Source of the DNA: Uliginosibacterium sp.
Lineage (GTDB): Bacteria > Pseudomonadota > Gammaproteobacteria > Burkholderiales > Rhodocyclaceae
Length of the DNA: 64,000 bases
Assembly: GCA_016718265.1 (NCBI GenBank)
Contig: JADKDZ010000001.1
Location: 62,001 to 126,000, forward strand
Direction of reading: 5' to 3'
Shown: in pieces, positions 8,367 through 24,460 of the stretch
Numbering within the stretch: the first letter of the stretch is position 1
Layout: every line of letters starts with the position of its first letter
Notes under the pieces: generated by a model
Databases searched by the model: none
What the model saw: only the letters and a program-made list of their open reading frames with translations
Told to the model about the DNA's origin: nothing
Program-made: the position numbers and the translations under genes

Positions 8367-8674
8367 TATGCAACCCCTCCCTCAACGAAGTTAATCTCTT
8401 GGCCAGGCTTCAAGCATACGAAAGCCTTTTTCCAGCCCTTCCGCTGCCCAACACCCCGACCAAAACGCTTAACCTTGCCCTTGACATTAAGCACCTGAAC
8501 AGCGTCAACCTGAACTTTAAAAAGAAGCTCTACTGCCGCTTTAATTTCAGGCTTGGTCGCATCCGAAACTACACGAAATACGATCTGCTCATTCTTGTCT
8601 GCCACGTAAGTGGCCTTTTCCGAAATCTGGGGCGCCAGCAGCACCTGCAGAAGTCTTTCTTGGCTATAGCTCAT
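8366..8674 (-). CDS. rplW: 50S ribosomal protein L23
   Basis: L23 at the tunnel exit docks trigger factor and SRP. I start it at the ATG at 8674 (MSYSQERLLQVLLAPQISEK, 102 residues), which overlaps the rplD stop as ATGA and has GAGGAG eight bases upstream. A GTG two codons earlier is less likely. The family motifs EKATYVADKNEQIVFRV, LFKVQVDAVQVLNVKGKVKR and RKGWKKAFVCLKPGQEI are present. Confidence 0.96.
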   Translation of the reverse strand: MSYSQERLLQVLLAPQISEKATYVADKNEQIVFRVVSDATKPEIKAAVELLFKVQVDAVQVLNVKGKVKRFGRGVGQRKGWKKAFVCLKPGQEINFVEGGVA

Positions 8675-9291
8675 TGCCACATCTCCTCAATCTTGGCGAC
8701 AGCGGCGCGAGTCACAATGACGCGGGGATAGCGAACCAGCGACACCGGATCAGCTTCATGAGCTTCAAGCACCAGCACGTTATGGAGATTCCTCGAAGAC
8801 AACCAGAGATTTTCGTCAATCTCGTCAGTAATCACCAACACAGAATCTACGCCATAACCCTTCAGTTTCTGGACGAGCAAACGGGTCTTGGGTGCATCCA
8901 AGGCAACACTTTCGACCACCACGAGACGCTCTTCGCGAACCAACTGAGACAGAATCGAAGCAATACCCGCCCGAAACTGCTTGCGATTGACCTTCTGGCT
9001 AAAATTCTCGTCTGGGCGATTCGGGAAAATCCGACCACCCCCTCGCCACAGCGGCGAAGACGTCATACCGGCACGAGCACTGCCAGTACCTTTTTGACGA
9101 AAAGGCTTCTTGGTGGAGTGCTTAACCTCTCCACGGTCCTTCTGCGCACGATTACCAGAGCGCGCATTAGCCTGATAGGCAACGACAAGCTGATGAACCA
9201 GCGCTTCGTTGTACTCCCGCCCAAATACGGCATCTGACACCTGCACGGTGGAGGACGCCTGACCCTGATCATTAATCAGTTTAAGTTCCAT
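8671..9291 (-). CDS. rplD: 50S ribosomal protein L4
   Basis: L4 is an assembly initiator whose loop enters the exit tunnel. In E. coli it also represses the S10 operon and binds RNase E. The 206-residue product includes the tunnel-loop KKPFRQKGTGSARAGMTSSP and GGGRIFPNRPDENFSQKVNR, with TRAAVAKIEEMWQ at the C-terminus. Start and length are typical. It is 11 bases downstream of rplC and overlaps rplW by 4 bases. Confidence 0.97.
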   Translation of the reverse strand: MELKLINDQGQASSTVQVSDAVFGREYNEALVHQLVVAYQANARSGNRAQKDRGEVKHSTKKPFRQKGTGSARAGMTSSPLWRGGGRIFPNRPDENFSQKVNRKQFRAGIASILSQLVREERLVVVESVALDAPKTRLLVQKLKGYGVDSVLVITDEIDENLWLSSRNLHNVLVLEAHEADPVSLVRYPRVIVTRAAVAKIEEMWQ

Positions 9292-9302
9292 GACGCCCCC
9301 AA

Positions 9303-9944
9303 TTAGTTCGCTTTGACAGCAGGACGCACAATCACGTCGCCACCATCATGTCCAGGCACCGCGCCCTTGATCAACAACAGGCCACGCTCAACGTCCACGC
9401 GCACAACCTCAAGGTTTTGCACTGTCGACTTGGCAGCACCAAGATGACCAGCCATACGCTTACCCGGGAAAACCCTGCCAGGATCTTGCGCCATGCCGAT
9501 AGAGCCGGGAGCATTGTGACTTACTGAATTGCCATGAGAGGCACGCTGAGAACTGAAGTTGTGACGCTTGATCGCACCGGCAAAACCCTTGCCGATCGAC
9601 GTTCCCGTTACATCAACTTTTTGCCCGACCGTGAAGATCTCGACGCTGATCACATCACCGGCCTTATAGCCCGCAACTTGATCAGAACTGATCCGAAACT
9701 CACGCATCACGCTCCCAGCTTCAACACCCGCCTTTGCCGCATGGCCAGCGAGTGCCTTGGTAACGCGACTAGCACGACGCTGCCCAAAAGCAACCTGAAC
9801 CGCCGAATAACCATCCAGCTCAGGAGTCTTGATCTGCGTCACGCGATTGTTGGACACATCCAGCACAGTCACCGGGACAGAAGCGCCATCCTCAGCAAAA
9901 ATGCGAGTCATGCCAACCTTGCGACCAACAAGGCCTAAACTCAT
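9303..9944 (-). CDS. rplC: 50S ribosomal protein L3
   Basis: L3 is an early assembly protein whose extension reaches the peptidyl-transferase centre. It is glutamine-methylated by PrmB in many proteobacteria. The 213-residue product begins MSLGLVGRKVGMTRIFAEDG, and the target loop reads SSQRASHGNSVSHNAPGSIG followed by AQDPGRVFPGKRMAGHLG. An unusually long 118-base leader separates it from rpsJ. That leader contains a promoter and two hairpins, so rplC probably begins its own transcript. Confidence 0.97.
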   Translation of the reverse strand: MSLGLVGRKVGMTRIFAEDGASVPVTVLDVSNNRVTQIKTPELDGYSAVQVAFGQRRASRVTKALAGHAAKAGVEAGSVMREFRISSDQVAGYKAGDVISVEIFTVGQKVDVTGTSIGKGFAGAIKRHNFSSQRASHGNSVSHNAPGSIGMAQDPGRVFPGKRMAGHLGAAKSTVQNLEVVRVDVERGLLLIKGAVPGHDGGDVIVRPAVKAN

Positions 9945-9958
9945 TATTTTCTCCTATA

Positions 9959-10016
9959 GCTTGGTTCCGATTGACCAAGCCGCAAAAAACTAAATTTTTC
10001 GCACGCAAAATGCGAA
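9959..10016 (-). promoter_or_regulatory. Two-hairpin leader upstream of rplC
   Basis: Two perfect inverted repeats lie between the rplC promoter and its start. The upstream one is TTCGCA/TGCGAA (9998-10016, loop 7) followed on the minus strand by AAATTTAGTTTTTTG. The downstream one is GCTTGGT/ACCAAGC (9959-9980, loop 8), ending 15 bases before the ATG and just ahead of the AGGAG site. The position equals that of the L4-responsive S10 leader of E. coli, but the structure is not the same. A role in autoregulation is inference. Confidence 0.5.
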
Positions 10017-10023
10017 GCCGCTG

Positions 10024-10053
10024 ATTATATTCCAAATTAATCAGCAGAAGCAA
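10024..10053 (-). promoter_or_regulatory. Sigma-70-like promoter for rplC and the S10 block
   Basis: The minus strand reads TTGCTT (10048-10053), an 18-base spacer and a perfect TATAAT (10024-10029), in the rpsJ-rplC gap and about 80 bases upstream of rplC. It would place the start of the ribosomal S10 transcript downstream of rpsJ. Confidence 0.6.
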
Positions 10054-10062
10054 GCAACCACT

Positions 10063-10374
10063 TTATTGAAGCTTGATTTCGACGTCCACGCCAGCGGGAA
10101 GATCAAGTTTCATCAGTGCGTCAACCGTCTTGTCGGTCGGATCGATGATGTCCATCAACCGCAAATGTGTCCGAATCTCAAACTGATCGCGGGAGGTCTT
10201 GTTCACGTGAGGAGAGCGCAGAATGTTGAAACGTTCAATTTTCGTCGGCATGGGGACGGGACCACGAACAACTGCACCGGTACGCTTGGCGGTTTCAACG
10301 ATTTCCTGAGCGGACTGATCGATCAAACGATAGTCAAACGCCTTCAGACGAATACGAATTTTTTGATTAGCCAC
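10063..10374 (-). CDS. rpsJ: 30S ribosomal protein S10 / NusE
   Basis: S10 belongs to the 30S head and, as NusE, pairs with NusB and NusG in antitermination and transcription-translation coupling. The 103-residue product reads NQKIRIRLKAFDYRLIDQSA, then PMPTKIERFNILRSPHVNKT and SRDQFEIRTHLRLMDIIDPT. It lies between a tuf gene and rplC, but a hairpin upstream and a promoter downstream suggest it is partly insulated from both. Confidence 0.97.
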   Translation of the reverse strand: MANQKIRIRLKAFDYRLIDQSAQEIVETAKRTGAVVRGPVPMPTKIERFNILRSPHVNKTSRDQFEIRTHLRLMDIIDPTDKTVDALMKLDLPAGVDVEIKLQ

Positions 10375-10415
10375 AATTAACCTCTAAAGAACGACAAAAG
10401 AGCACAAAGAACAAA

Positions 10416-10438
10416 GCGGCGCCCACAAAAGGCGCCGC
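10416..10438 (-). terminator. Intrinsic terminator between tuf and rpsJ
   Basis: On the minus strand an 8-bp perfect stem GCGGCGCC/GGCGCCGC with a 7-base loop is followed by TTTGTTCTTTG, downstream of the tuf stop. It could end or attenuate the str-type transcript before rpsJ. Confidence 0.65.
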
Positions 10439-10452
10439 ACACAATGAAGAAA

Positions 10453-11640
10453 TTACTCCAGGATCTTGGCGACGACACCGGCGCCAACCGTACGACCACC
10501 TTCACGGATCGCAAAGCGCAGACCTTCTTCCATCGCGATCGGGCAAATCAGCTTGACCGTCATGGAAATGTTGTCGCCCGGCATCACCATTTCCGTGCCT
10601 TCCGGCAGGGAGATAGAGCCCGTTACGTCCGTCGTGCGGAAGTAGAACTGCGGACGGTAGTTGTTGAAGAACGGGGTGTGACGACCGCCTTCATCTTTGC
10701 TCAGCATACACTTCACCCGTGAATTGGGTGTGCGGGGTGATCGAGCCGGGCTTGGCCAGAACCTGGCCGCGCTCGACGTCTTCACGCTTGGTGCCGCGCA
10801 GCAGCACGCCAACGTTGTCGCCAGCCTGGCCTTGGTCGAGCAGCTTGCGGAACATTTCAACGCCGGTACAGGTGGTCTTGGTCGTCGCTTTGATACCGAC
10901 GATTTCGATTTCTTCGCCAACCTTGACAACACCGCGCTCAACACGACCGGTCACAACCGTGCCACGACCGGAGATCGAGAAGACGTCTTCGATCGGGAGC
11001 AGGAAGGGCTTGTCGATGGCGCGCTCGGGCGTCGGGATGTAGGAGTCCAGTGCGTCGGCAAGTGCCATGATGGCGACTTCGCCGAGCTCGCCCTTGTCGC
11101 CTTCCAGCGCCTTCAGTGCAGAACCTTTGACGATGGGAACGTCGTCGCCCGGGAATTCGTACTTGGAGAGCAGCTCGCGCACTTCCATTTCGACGAGTTC
11201 GAGCAGCTCGGCGTCATCCACCATGTCGCACTTGTTCAGGAACACGATGATGTAAGGCACGCCCACCTGACGGGCCAGGAGGATGTGTTCGCGTGTCTGA
11301 GGCATGGGGCCGTCAGCTGCGGAACAGACCAGGATCGCGCCGTCCATCTGCGCTGCACCGGTAATCATGTTCTTGACGTAGTCAGCGTGCCCCGGGCAAT
11401 CCACGTGAGCGTAGTGACGGTTGGCTGTTTCGTATTCGACGTGGGCGGTATTGATCGTAATACCACGCGCCTTTTCTTCCGGCGCCGCATCAATCTGGTC
11501 GTATGCCTGGCCGACCCGCCAAACTTGGCCGCCAGCACTGTCGTGATCGCAGCAGTCAGCGTGGTCTTGCCATGGTCAACGTGACCAATCGTACCCACGT
11601 TCACGTGCGGCTTCGTACGTTCAAACTTTTCCTTTGCCAT
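10453..11640 (-). CDS. tuf: Elongation factor Tu, first copy, interrupted by two small deletions
   Basis: EF-Tu is the GTPase that delivers aminoacyl-tRNA to the ribosome. The start MAKEKFERTKPHVNVG, P-loop GHVDHGKT (residues 19-26) and the C-terminus GAGVVAKILE match the intact copy at 26729-27919 almost base for base. This copy lacks one T near 11507 (GCCTGG against GCCTTGG) and a CA dinucleotide near 10709 (AGCATACAC against AGCACATACAC). The deletions total 3 bases, and the gene spans 1188 bases against 1191. As written it would be truncated soon after residue 45. One coding difference also stands out: GELGEVAIMALA here, GELGEGAIMALA in the other copy. It follows fusA by 28 bases, the normal str-operon place. 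Sequencing error is the simplest reading, because both deletions restore the frame of a normal protein. Confidence 0.9.
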
Positions 11641-11668
11641 TTCTAGCTCCTTGGATCTGAATTAGGGA

Positions 11669-13765
11669 TTACTTCTTGTTGATGATGGCGTCAGCGACGT
11701 TCTTCGGCGCTTCAGTGTAGTGCTTGAACTCCATGGAGTAGGTAGCACGACCCTGCGACAGCGAGCGCATCGTAGTCGAGTAGCCGAACATTTCGGCCAG
11801 CGGCACCTCAGCCTTGATGGCCTTGATCTGACCAGGCAGATCTTCCATGCCCAACACAATACCGCGACGACCAGAAAGGTCGCCCATGATGTTGCCCATG
11901 AATTCTTCGGGTGTCTCAACCTCGACTGCCATCATCGGCTCAAGGATCACCGGGCTAGCGCGACGACAGCCTTCCTTGAATGCCATGGAAGCGGCCATCT
12001 TGAACGCGTTCTCGTTCGAGTCCACATCGTGGTAAGAACCAAAGTGCAACGTGCACTTCACGTCAACCACCGGGAACCCAGCAAGTACGCCATTCGGAAT
12101 ACTATCGATCAAGCCCTTTTCAACGGCCGGAATGAATTCGCGCGGAACCACGCCGCCCTTGATTGCATCGACAAAGGTAAAACCCTTGCCTGGCTCATTC
12201 GGCTCAATCTTGAGCACGACGTGACCATACTGACCACGGCCGCCAGACTGCTTGACAAACTTGCCTTCCGCATCTTCAACAATCTTGCGGATGGTTTCGC
12301 GGTATGCAACCTGCGGCGCACCAACGTTGGCTTCAACACCAAACTCGCGCTTCATCCGGTCAACCAGAATCTCGAGGTGCAACTCGCCCATGCCAGAAAT
12401 GATGGTCTGACCCGACTCCTCATCGGTACGCACACGGAATGACGGATCCTCCTGCGCCAGACGCCCCAACGCAATACCCATCTTCTCCTGATCGCCCTTG
12501 GTCTTCGGCTCAACCGCAACGTGAATCACAGGATCCGGAAACACCATCCGCTCAAGCGTCACTTCAGCATCCGGATCACACAGGGTTTCACCCGTCGTCA
12601 CAGAAGACAAACCGATACAAGCCGCGATATCGCCAGCGCGCACTTCGTCAATTTCTTGACGATCATTGGCGTGCATCTGCACCAGACGACCGATACGGTC
12701 TTTCTTACCCTTGATCGGGTTATACACGGAGTCACCAGACTTCAGCACCCCGGAATACACACGGATAAAGGTCAGCTGGCCGACATATTTGTCAGTCATC
12801 AGTTTGAACGCCAGCGCCGAGAACTTCTCGCTGTCATCAGCCCTACGTGTAACAGGCTTGTCATCTTCATCGAGACCATCGACAGGCGGAATGTCGATAG
12901 GAGATGGCATGTACTCGATAACGGCGTCAAGCATGGCTTGCACGCCTTTATTCTTGAACGCTGTACCGCACATCATCGGGACGATTTCGCCCTTGATGGT
13001 GCGCTCGCGAAGGGCTGCCTTCAGATCAACTTCGGACAGATCACCTTCTTCAAGGTACTTGTTCATCAACTCTTCCGAGGTCTCAGCCGCAGCCTCAACC
13101 ATCTTCTCGCGCCATTCTTTGGCAGAAGCGGCCAACTCGGCAGGAATCTCTTCGTAAGTGAAGGTAACGCCCTTGCTGGCCTCGTCCCAGAAGACAGCCT
13201 TCATCTTTACCAAGTCGATAACACCTGCGAAATGCTCTTCCGCACCGATAGGGATCTGGATTGCAATCGGGTTTGCAGCCAGACGGGTTTTCATCTGGTT
13301 GTAAACTTTGAAGAAATCAGCCCCTTGCCGATCCATCTTGTTCACAAACGCCAAGCGCGGAACGCCGTAGCGGTTTGCCTGACGCCACACAGTTTCGGAC
13401 TGAGGCTGAACACCACCCACAGCACAGTAGACCATGCAAGCGCCATCGAGCACGCGCATCGAACGTTCAACTTCAATAGTGAAGTCAACGTGTCCCGGGG
13501 TGTCGATGATGTTAATGCGGTGCTCGTCAAAGTTACCGCCCATACCCTTCCAGAAACAGGTGGTCGCAGCAGAGGTAATCGTGATCCCACGCTCCTGCTC
13601 CTGCTCCATCCAGTCCATGGTGGCCGCGCCATCATGCACTTCGCCAATCTTGTGATTCACACCGGTGTAAAAAAGAATACGCTCGGTGGTGGTGGTTTTA
13701 CCGGCGTCAATGTGCGCAGAAATACCGATATTGCGATATCTCTCGATGGGTGTCTTACGTGCCAC
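11669..13765 (-). CDS. fusA: Elongation factor G
   Basis: EF-G is the GTPase that drives translocation and, with RRF, ribosome recycling. The 698-residue protein has the P-loop AHIDAGKT (residues 17-24), DTPGHVDFTIEVERSMRVLD, the guanine-specificity motif FVNKMDRQGADF, and the domain IV sequence with QSGGRGQYGHVVLKIEPNEP. Domain V ends YSMEFKHYTEAPKNVADAII. The full length is intact. It lies between rpsG and a tuf gene in the str arrangement. Confidence 0.98.
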   Translation of the reverse strand: MARKTPIERYRNIGISAHIDAGKTTTTERILFYTGVNHKIGEVHDGAATMDWMEQEQERGITITSAATTCFWKGMGGNFDEHRINIIDTPGHVDFTIEVERSMRVLDGACMVYCAVGGVQPQSETVWRQANRYGVPRLAFVNKMDRQGADFFKVYNQMKTRLAANPIAIQIPIGAEEHFAGVIDLVKMKAVFWDEASKGVTFTYEEIPAELAASAKEWREKMVEAAAETSEELMNKYLEEGDLSEVDLKAALRERTIKGEIVPMMCGTAFKNKGVQAMLDAVIEYMPSPIDIPPVDGLDEDDKPVTRRADDSEKFSALAFKLMTDKYVGQLTFIRVYSGVLKSGDSVYNPIKGKKDRIGRLVQMHANDRQEIDEVRAGDIAACIGLSSVTTGETLCDPDAEVTLERMVFPDPVIHVAVEPKTKGDQEKMGIALGRLAQEDPSFRVRTDEESGQTIISGMGELHLEILVDRMKREFGVEANVGAPQVAYRETIRKIVEDAEGKFVKQSGGRGQYGHVVLKIEPNEPGKGFTFVDAIKGGVVPREFIPAVEKGLIDSIPNGVLAGFPVVDVKCTLHFGSYHDVDSNENAFKMAASMAFKEGCRRASPVILEPMMAVEVETPEEFMGNIMGDLSGRRGIVLGMEDLPGQIKAIKAEVPLAEMFGYSTTMRSLSQGRATYSMEFKHYTEAPKNVADAIINKK

Positions 13766-13846
13766 GGTATAGGCCTCTACTCAATTCAACAAATGGGGAT
13801 AGACAGATTCGAACAGGCGGATTGCACAGCAATTACAAAAAACATC

Positions 13847-13866
13847 GAGCCCTTTTCAGGGCCCGA
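13847..13866 (-). terminator. Terminator-like hairpin between rpsG and fusA
   Basis: On the minus strand an 8-bp stem with one mismatch (CGGGCCCT/AGGGCTCG, loop of four) is followed after four bases by six Ts. It lies 23 bases past the rpsG stop and 80 bases before fusA, so it may partly terminate or attenuate transcription within the str operon. Confidence 0.5.
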
Positions 13867-13888
13867 ATCGCACTTCCGGTTCCGGGTA

Positions 13889-14359
13889 TCAGAACCTGAA
13901 GTGTGCAAACGCCTTGTTGGCATCTGCCATGCGGTGGACTTCATCGCGCTTCTTCATCGCTGCGCCACGACCTTCACAAGCCTCTAACAGCTCACCTGCC
14001 AGACGCTGGGCCATCGACTTCTCTGAGCGCTTGCGGGCAGCTTCGCGGAGCCAGCGCATCGACAGAGCCATGCGGCGAGAAGGACGAACTTCAACGGGAA
14101 CTTGATAGTTCGCACCACCAACACGGCGACTCTTAACCTCAACGACAGGCTTCACGTTCGCCACAGCCGTCAGGAACACCTCCATCGGATCTTTGGCAGA
14201 CTTGCTTGCAATGGCCTCAAATGCGCCATAGACAATGCGCTCGGCAACAGACTTCTTGCCACTGTCCATGATGACATTAATAAATTTAGAAACATCCTGG
14301 CTACCAAATTTCGGGTCAGGCAGTATCTCGCGCTTCGGTACCTCACGACGACGGGGCAT
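13889..14359 (-). CDS. rpsG: 30S ribosomal protein S7
   Basis: S7 nucleates assembly of the 30S head and, in E. coli, autoregulates the str operon. The 156-residue product begins MPRRREVPKREILPDPKFGS and includes VKPVVEVKSRRVGGANYQVP and KKRDEVHRMADANKAFAHFR. Length is the family norm. It lies 24 bases downstream of rpsL. Confidence 0.97.
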   Translation of the reverse strand: MPRRREVPKREILPDPKFGSQDVSKFINVIMDSGKKSVAERIVYGAFEAIASKSAKDPMEVFLTAVANVKPVVEVKSRRVGGANYQVPVEVRPSRRMALSMRWLREAARKRSEKSMAQRLAGELLEACEGRGAAMKKRDEVHRMADANKAFAHFRF

Positions 14360-14383
14360 CTCAATCTCCTCTTTGCGTCAAAA

Positions 14384-14761
14384 TTACGACTTCTTCGGAC
14401 GCTTCGCGCCGTACTTGGAACGACTCTGCTTACGATCCTTAACCCCTTGCAGATCAAGAGAACCGCGCACGATGTGATAACGCACACCAGGCAAGTCTTT
14501 CACACGACCGCCACGAATCAAGACGACAGAGTGCTCCTGGAGGTTATGCCCTTCACCGCCGATATACGAGATCACCTCGAAACCATTGGTCAAGCGAACC
14601 TTGGCGACTTTACGAAGCGCGGAGTTCGGCTTCTTGGGAGTCGTCGTATAAACGCGCGTACACACGCCACGCTTCTGCGGACATGCATTCAACGCCGGCA
14701 CCTTGCTCTTGGTGACCGGGGTCTCACGACCCTTGCGAATCAACTGATTGATTGTTGGCAT
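14384..14761 (-). CDS. rpsL: 30S ribosomal protein S12
   Basis: S12 monitors codon-anticodon pairing at the A site. The 125-residue product has TTTPKKPNSALRKVAKVRLT and RGGRVKDLPGVRYHIVRGSL. The lysines at the classic streptomycin-resistance sites (PKKPNS and RVKDLPG) are the sensitive, wild-type residues. The aspartate in KDLPG is the usual target of RimO methylthiolation. It begins the str block and has its own promoter overlapping the end of rpoC. Confidence 0.98.
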   Translation of the reverse strand: MPTINQLIRKGRETPVTKSKVPALNACPQKRGVCTRVYTTTPKKPNSALRKVAKVRLTNGFEVISYIGGEGHNLQEHSVVLIRGGRVKDLPGVRYHIVRGSLDLQGVKDRKQSRSKYGAKRPKKS

Positions 14762-14863
14762 TAATTTTCCTTAGATCTCACCACCAGCCAGAAGCCATCT
14801 GGCGCGGGCCGCGACCAAACAAACAGGCCGACCCGAAAAGGCCGACCCTCTAAAAGAGGCGGG

Positions 14864-14889
14864 AGTATATTCCGCGCCTACGCAAACCG

Positions 14890-14893
<4 letters not shown>
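14864..14893 (-). promoter_or_regulatory. Sigma-70-like promoter for rpsL, overlapping the rpoC stop
   Basis: TTGACG (14888-14893), an 18-base spacer and TATACT (14864-14869) on the minus strand. The -35 box shares bases with the rpoC TGA stop (14890-14892). This leaves about 100 bases of leader before rpsL. Confidence 0.65.
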
Positions 14894-19107
<4,214 letters not shown>

Positions 19108-19138
19108 GTATTACTCCATCCGGGTTCGCGGTTGTGGC

Positions 19139-23272
<4,134 letters not shown>

Positions 23273-23416
23273 AGAAGCTCCGGGTCAAGAGTCCGACGTC
23301 AAAGGACACAACTCAACATCTGCAGCGGACATCTCGCCGCAGCCACGCTGAGTTCTGGCCACTGACCGAACTATGAGAATTACCGCAAACTGCTGCGGCT
23401 CCACAAAACGACAAAA

Positions 23417-23442
23417 GGGCTGGCGACACTGGTCGCCAACCC
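23417..23442 (-). terminator. Attenuator/terminator between rplL and rpoB
   Basis: On the minus strand GGTTGGCGAC/GTCGCCAGCC (10 bp with one G-T pair, four-base loop, extendable by one pair) is followed by CTTTTGTCGTTTTG. It lies 19 bases past the rplL stop. In E. coli a partial terminator at the same place lowers rpoBC expression relative to rplJL. Confidence 0.7.
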
Positions 23443-23460
23443 CCGATACGCAAGGGCGAC

Positions 23461-23835
23461 TTACTTGATCTCGACCTTGGCACCAGCTTCTTCAAGCTGC
23501 TTCTTGAGCGCTTCAGCGTCAGCCTTGGCAATAGCTTCCTTAACAGGCTTCGGCGCACCATCCACAACATCCTTGGCTTCCTTGAGGCCCAGACCCGTCG
23601 CAGCGCGTACAACCTTGATGACTTCAACCTTCTTGTCACCGGCAGCCAACAAAATCACGGAGAACTCGGTCTGCTCTTCAACCGCTGCAGCGGCAGCACC
23701 ACCGCCTGCGGCAGGTGCGGCCATCGCAGCAGCCGACACGCCAAACTTCTCTTCAACAGCCTTGACCAGCTCGTTCAGCTCCAGCACGGACATCGTGTCG
23801 AGGGCCGCCAGGAACGCATCTTTATCGAATGCCAT
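23461..23835 (-). CDS. rplL: 50S ribosomal protein L7/L12
   Basis: L7/L12 forms the mobile stalk that recruits translational GTPases. The 124-residue product has the N-terminal dimerisation domain (ALDTMSVLELNELVKAVEEK), an alanine/glycine-rich hinge, and the C-terminal domain with KKVEVIKVVRAATGLGLKEA and KDVVDGAPKPVKEAIAKADA. Length is standard. It follows rplJ by 60 bases. Confidence 0.98.
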   Translation of the reverse strand: MAFDKDAFLAALDTMSVLELNELVKAVEEKFGVSAAAMAAPAAGGGAAAAAVEEQTEFSVILLAAGDKKVEVIKVVRAATGLGLKEAKDVVDGAPKPVKEAIAKADAEALKKQLEEAGAKVEIK

Positions 23836-23895
23836 TTTTGTCTTTCCTAAATTTGAATGAGGTTATTTTGATTCAGCTTGTCACTGCGAGAACAC

Positions 23896-24202
23896 TCACG
23901 CAGCGGCGGTCTCGCCCTTTTTCTCGGCTACCGCAGCGATGACACGCGCAAAGCCAGAAATCGGGGCCTGCATAACACCCAACAACTGGGCTAGCAGGAC
24001 TTCGCGACTTGGCACGGACGCCAGCGCTTGCACGCCAGCCTTATCCAACACCTTGCCGCCGTATGAACCAGCACGCAGAACCAGCTTGTCATTGGTTTTT
24101 GCGAAGTCGTTGAGGACTCGTGCCGGCGCCACTGCGTCCGCGCTGATCGACTGCAGACACTTCGGCAACAACAGCCTTCTTGTCATCAAGATTGAGACTC
24201 AA
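23896..24202 (-). CDS. rplJ: 50S ribosomal protein L10 with an internal deletion of about 70 codons
   Basis: L10 anchors L7/L12 dimers at the stalk base and autoregulates the rplJL transcript in E. coli. A TTG at 24202 with AGGAG six bases upstream gives a normal L10 start, MSLNLDDKKAVVAEVSA. At about 24148 the sequence jumps, out of frame, to ISADAVAPARVLNDFAKTND, which is well past the middle of the family. From there to the stop the C-terminal half looks normal (SYGGKVLDKAGVQALASVPS, LMGVMQAP-like LLGVMQAPISGFARVIAA). About 70 residues that bind 23S rRNA helices 42-44 are missing. Since the downstream helix for L12 binding is kept and the neighbours are perfect, an assembly or sequencing deletion is more likely than a real one. 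A genuine deletion would be remarkable. Confidence 0.85.
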
Positions 24203-24271
24203 GGTCAGCTCCTAACTCATACAGATACAGGCGACATGCCTGCATCCAACTACGGCGACCTCAAATTCAGG

Positions 24272-24293
24272 GACTGTTCAAGGCAGAACAGTC
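24272..24293 (-). promoter_or_regulatory. Perfect stem-loop in the rplJ leader
   Basis: GACTGTTC/GAACAGTC, 8 bp with a six-base loop, lies 70 bases upstream of the rplJ start in the 258-base rplA-rplJ gap. No T tract follows, so it is not a terminator. The place corresponds to the L10-binding leader of E. coli, and that role is inferred from position only. Confidence 0.45.
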
Positions 24294-24422
24294 AAATTCC
24301 TGTTTCCGGGTAACGCCATCTACGCTGGGCGAAAATCTCGATTAAGAGCCAGCCAAACTCGGCGAGCCCCCCAACGGTCTTTGACAACCCCGCCACATGT
24401 GCAGCAGGCCCAAAGTAAATCA

Positions 24423-24449
24423 GGGCACTCTCGCTATCGGAGAGCGCCC
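24423..24449 (-). promoter_or_regulatory. Strong hairpin just after rplA
   Basis: A 10-bp stem (GGGCGCTCTC/GAGAGTGCCC with one G-T pair, seven-base loop) lies 11 bases past the rplA stop. The following bases, TGATTTACTTTG, are only weakly T-rich. It may be a weak terminator or a processing site between the L11 and L10 operons. The remainder of the gap has no recognisable promoter. Confidence 0.45.
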
Positions 24450-24460
24450 ACGTATTCAGA

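Noticed and set aside
10690..10720. Programmed frameshift in the first tuf copy
   Set aside because: There is no slippery heptamer or downstream structure tied to it, and the intact second copy has the missing bases. Deletion or sequencing error is simpler.
14826..14848. Terminator after rpoC from GGCCGACCC...GGCCGACCC
   Set aside because: The two 9-base blocks are direct repeats, not inverted, so they do not form the expected stem.
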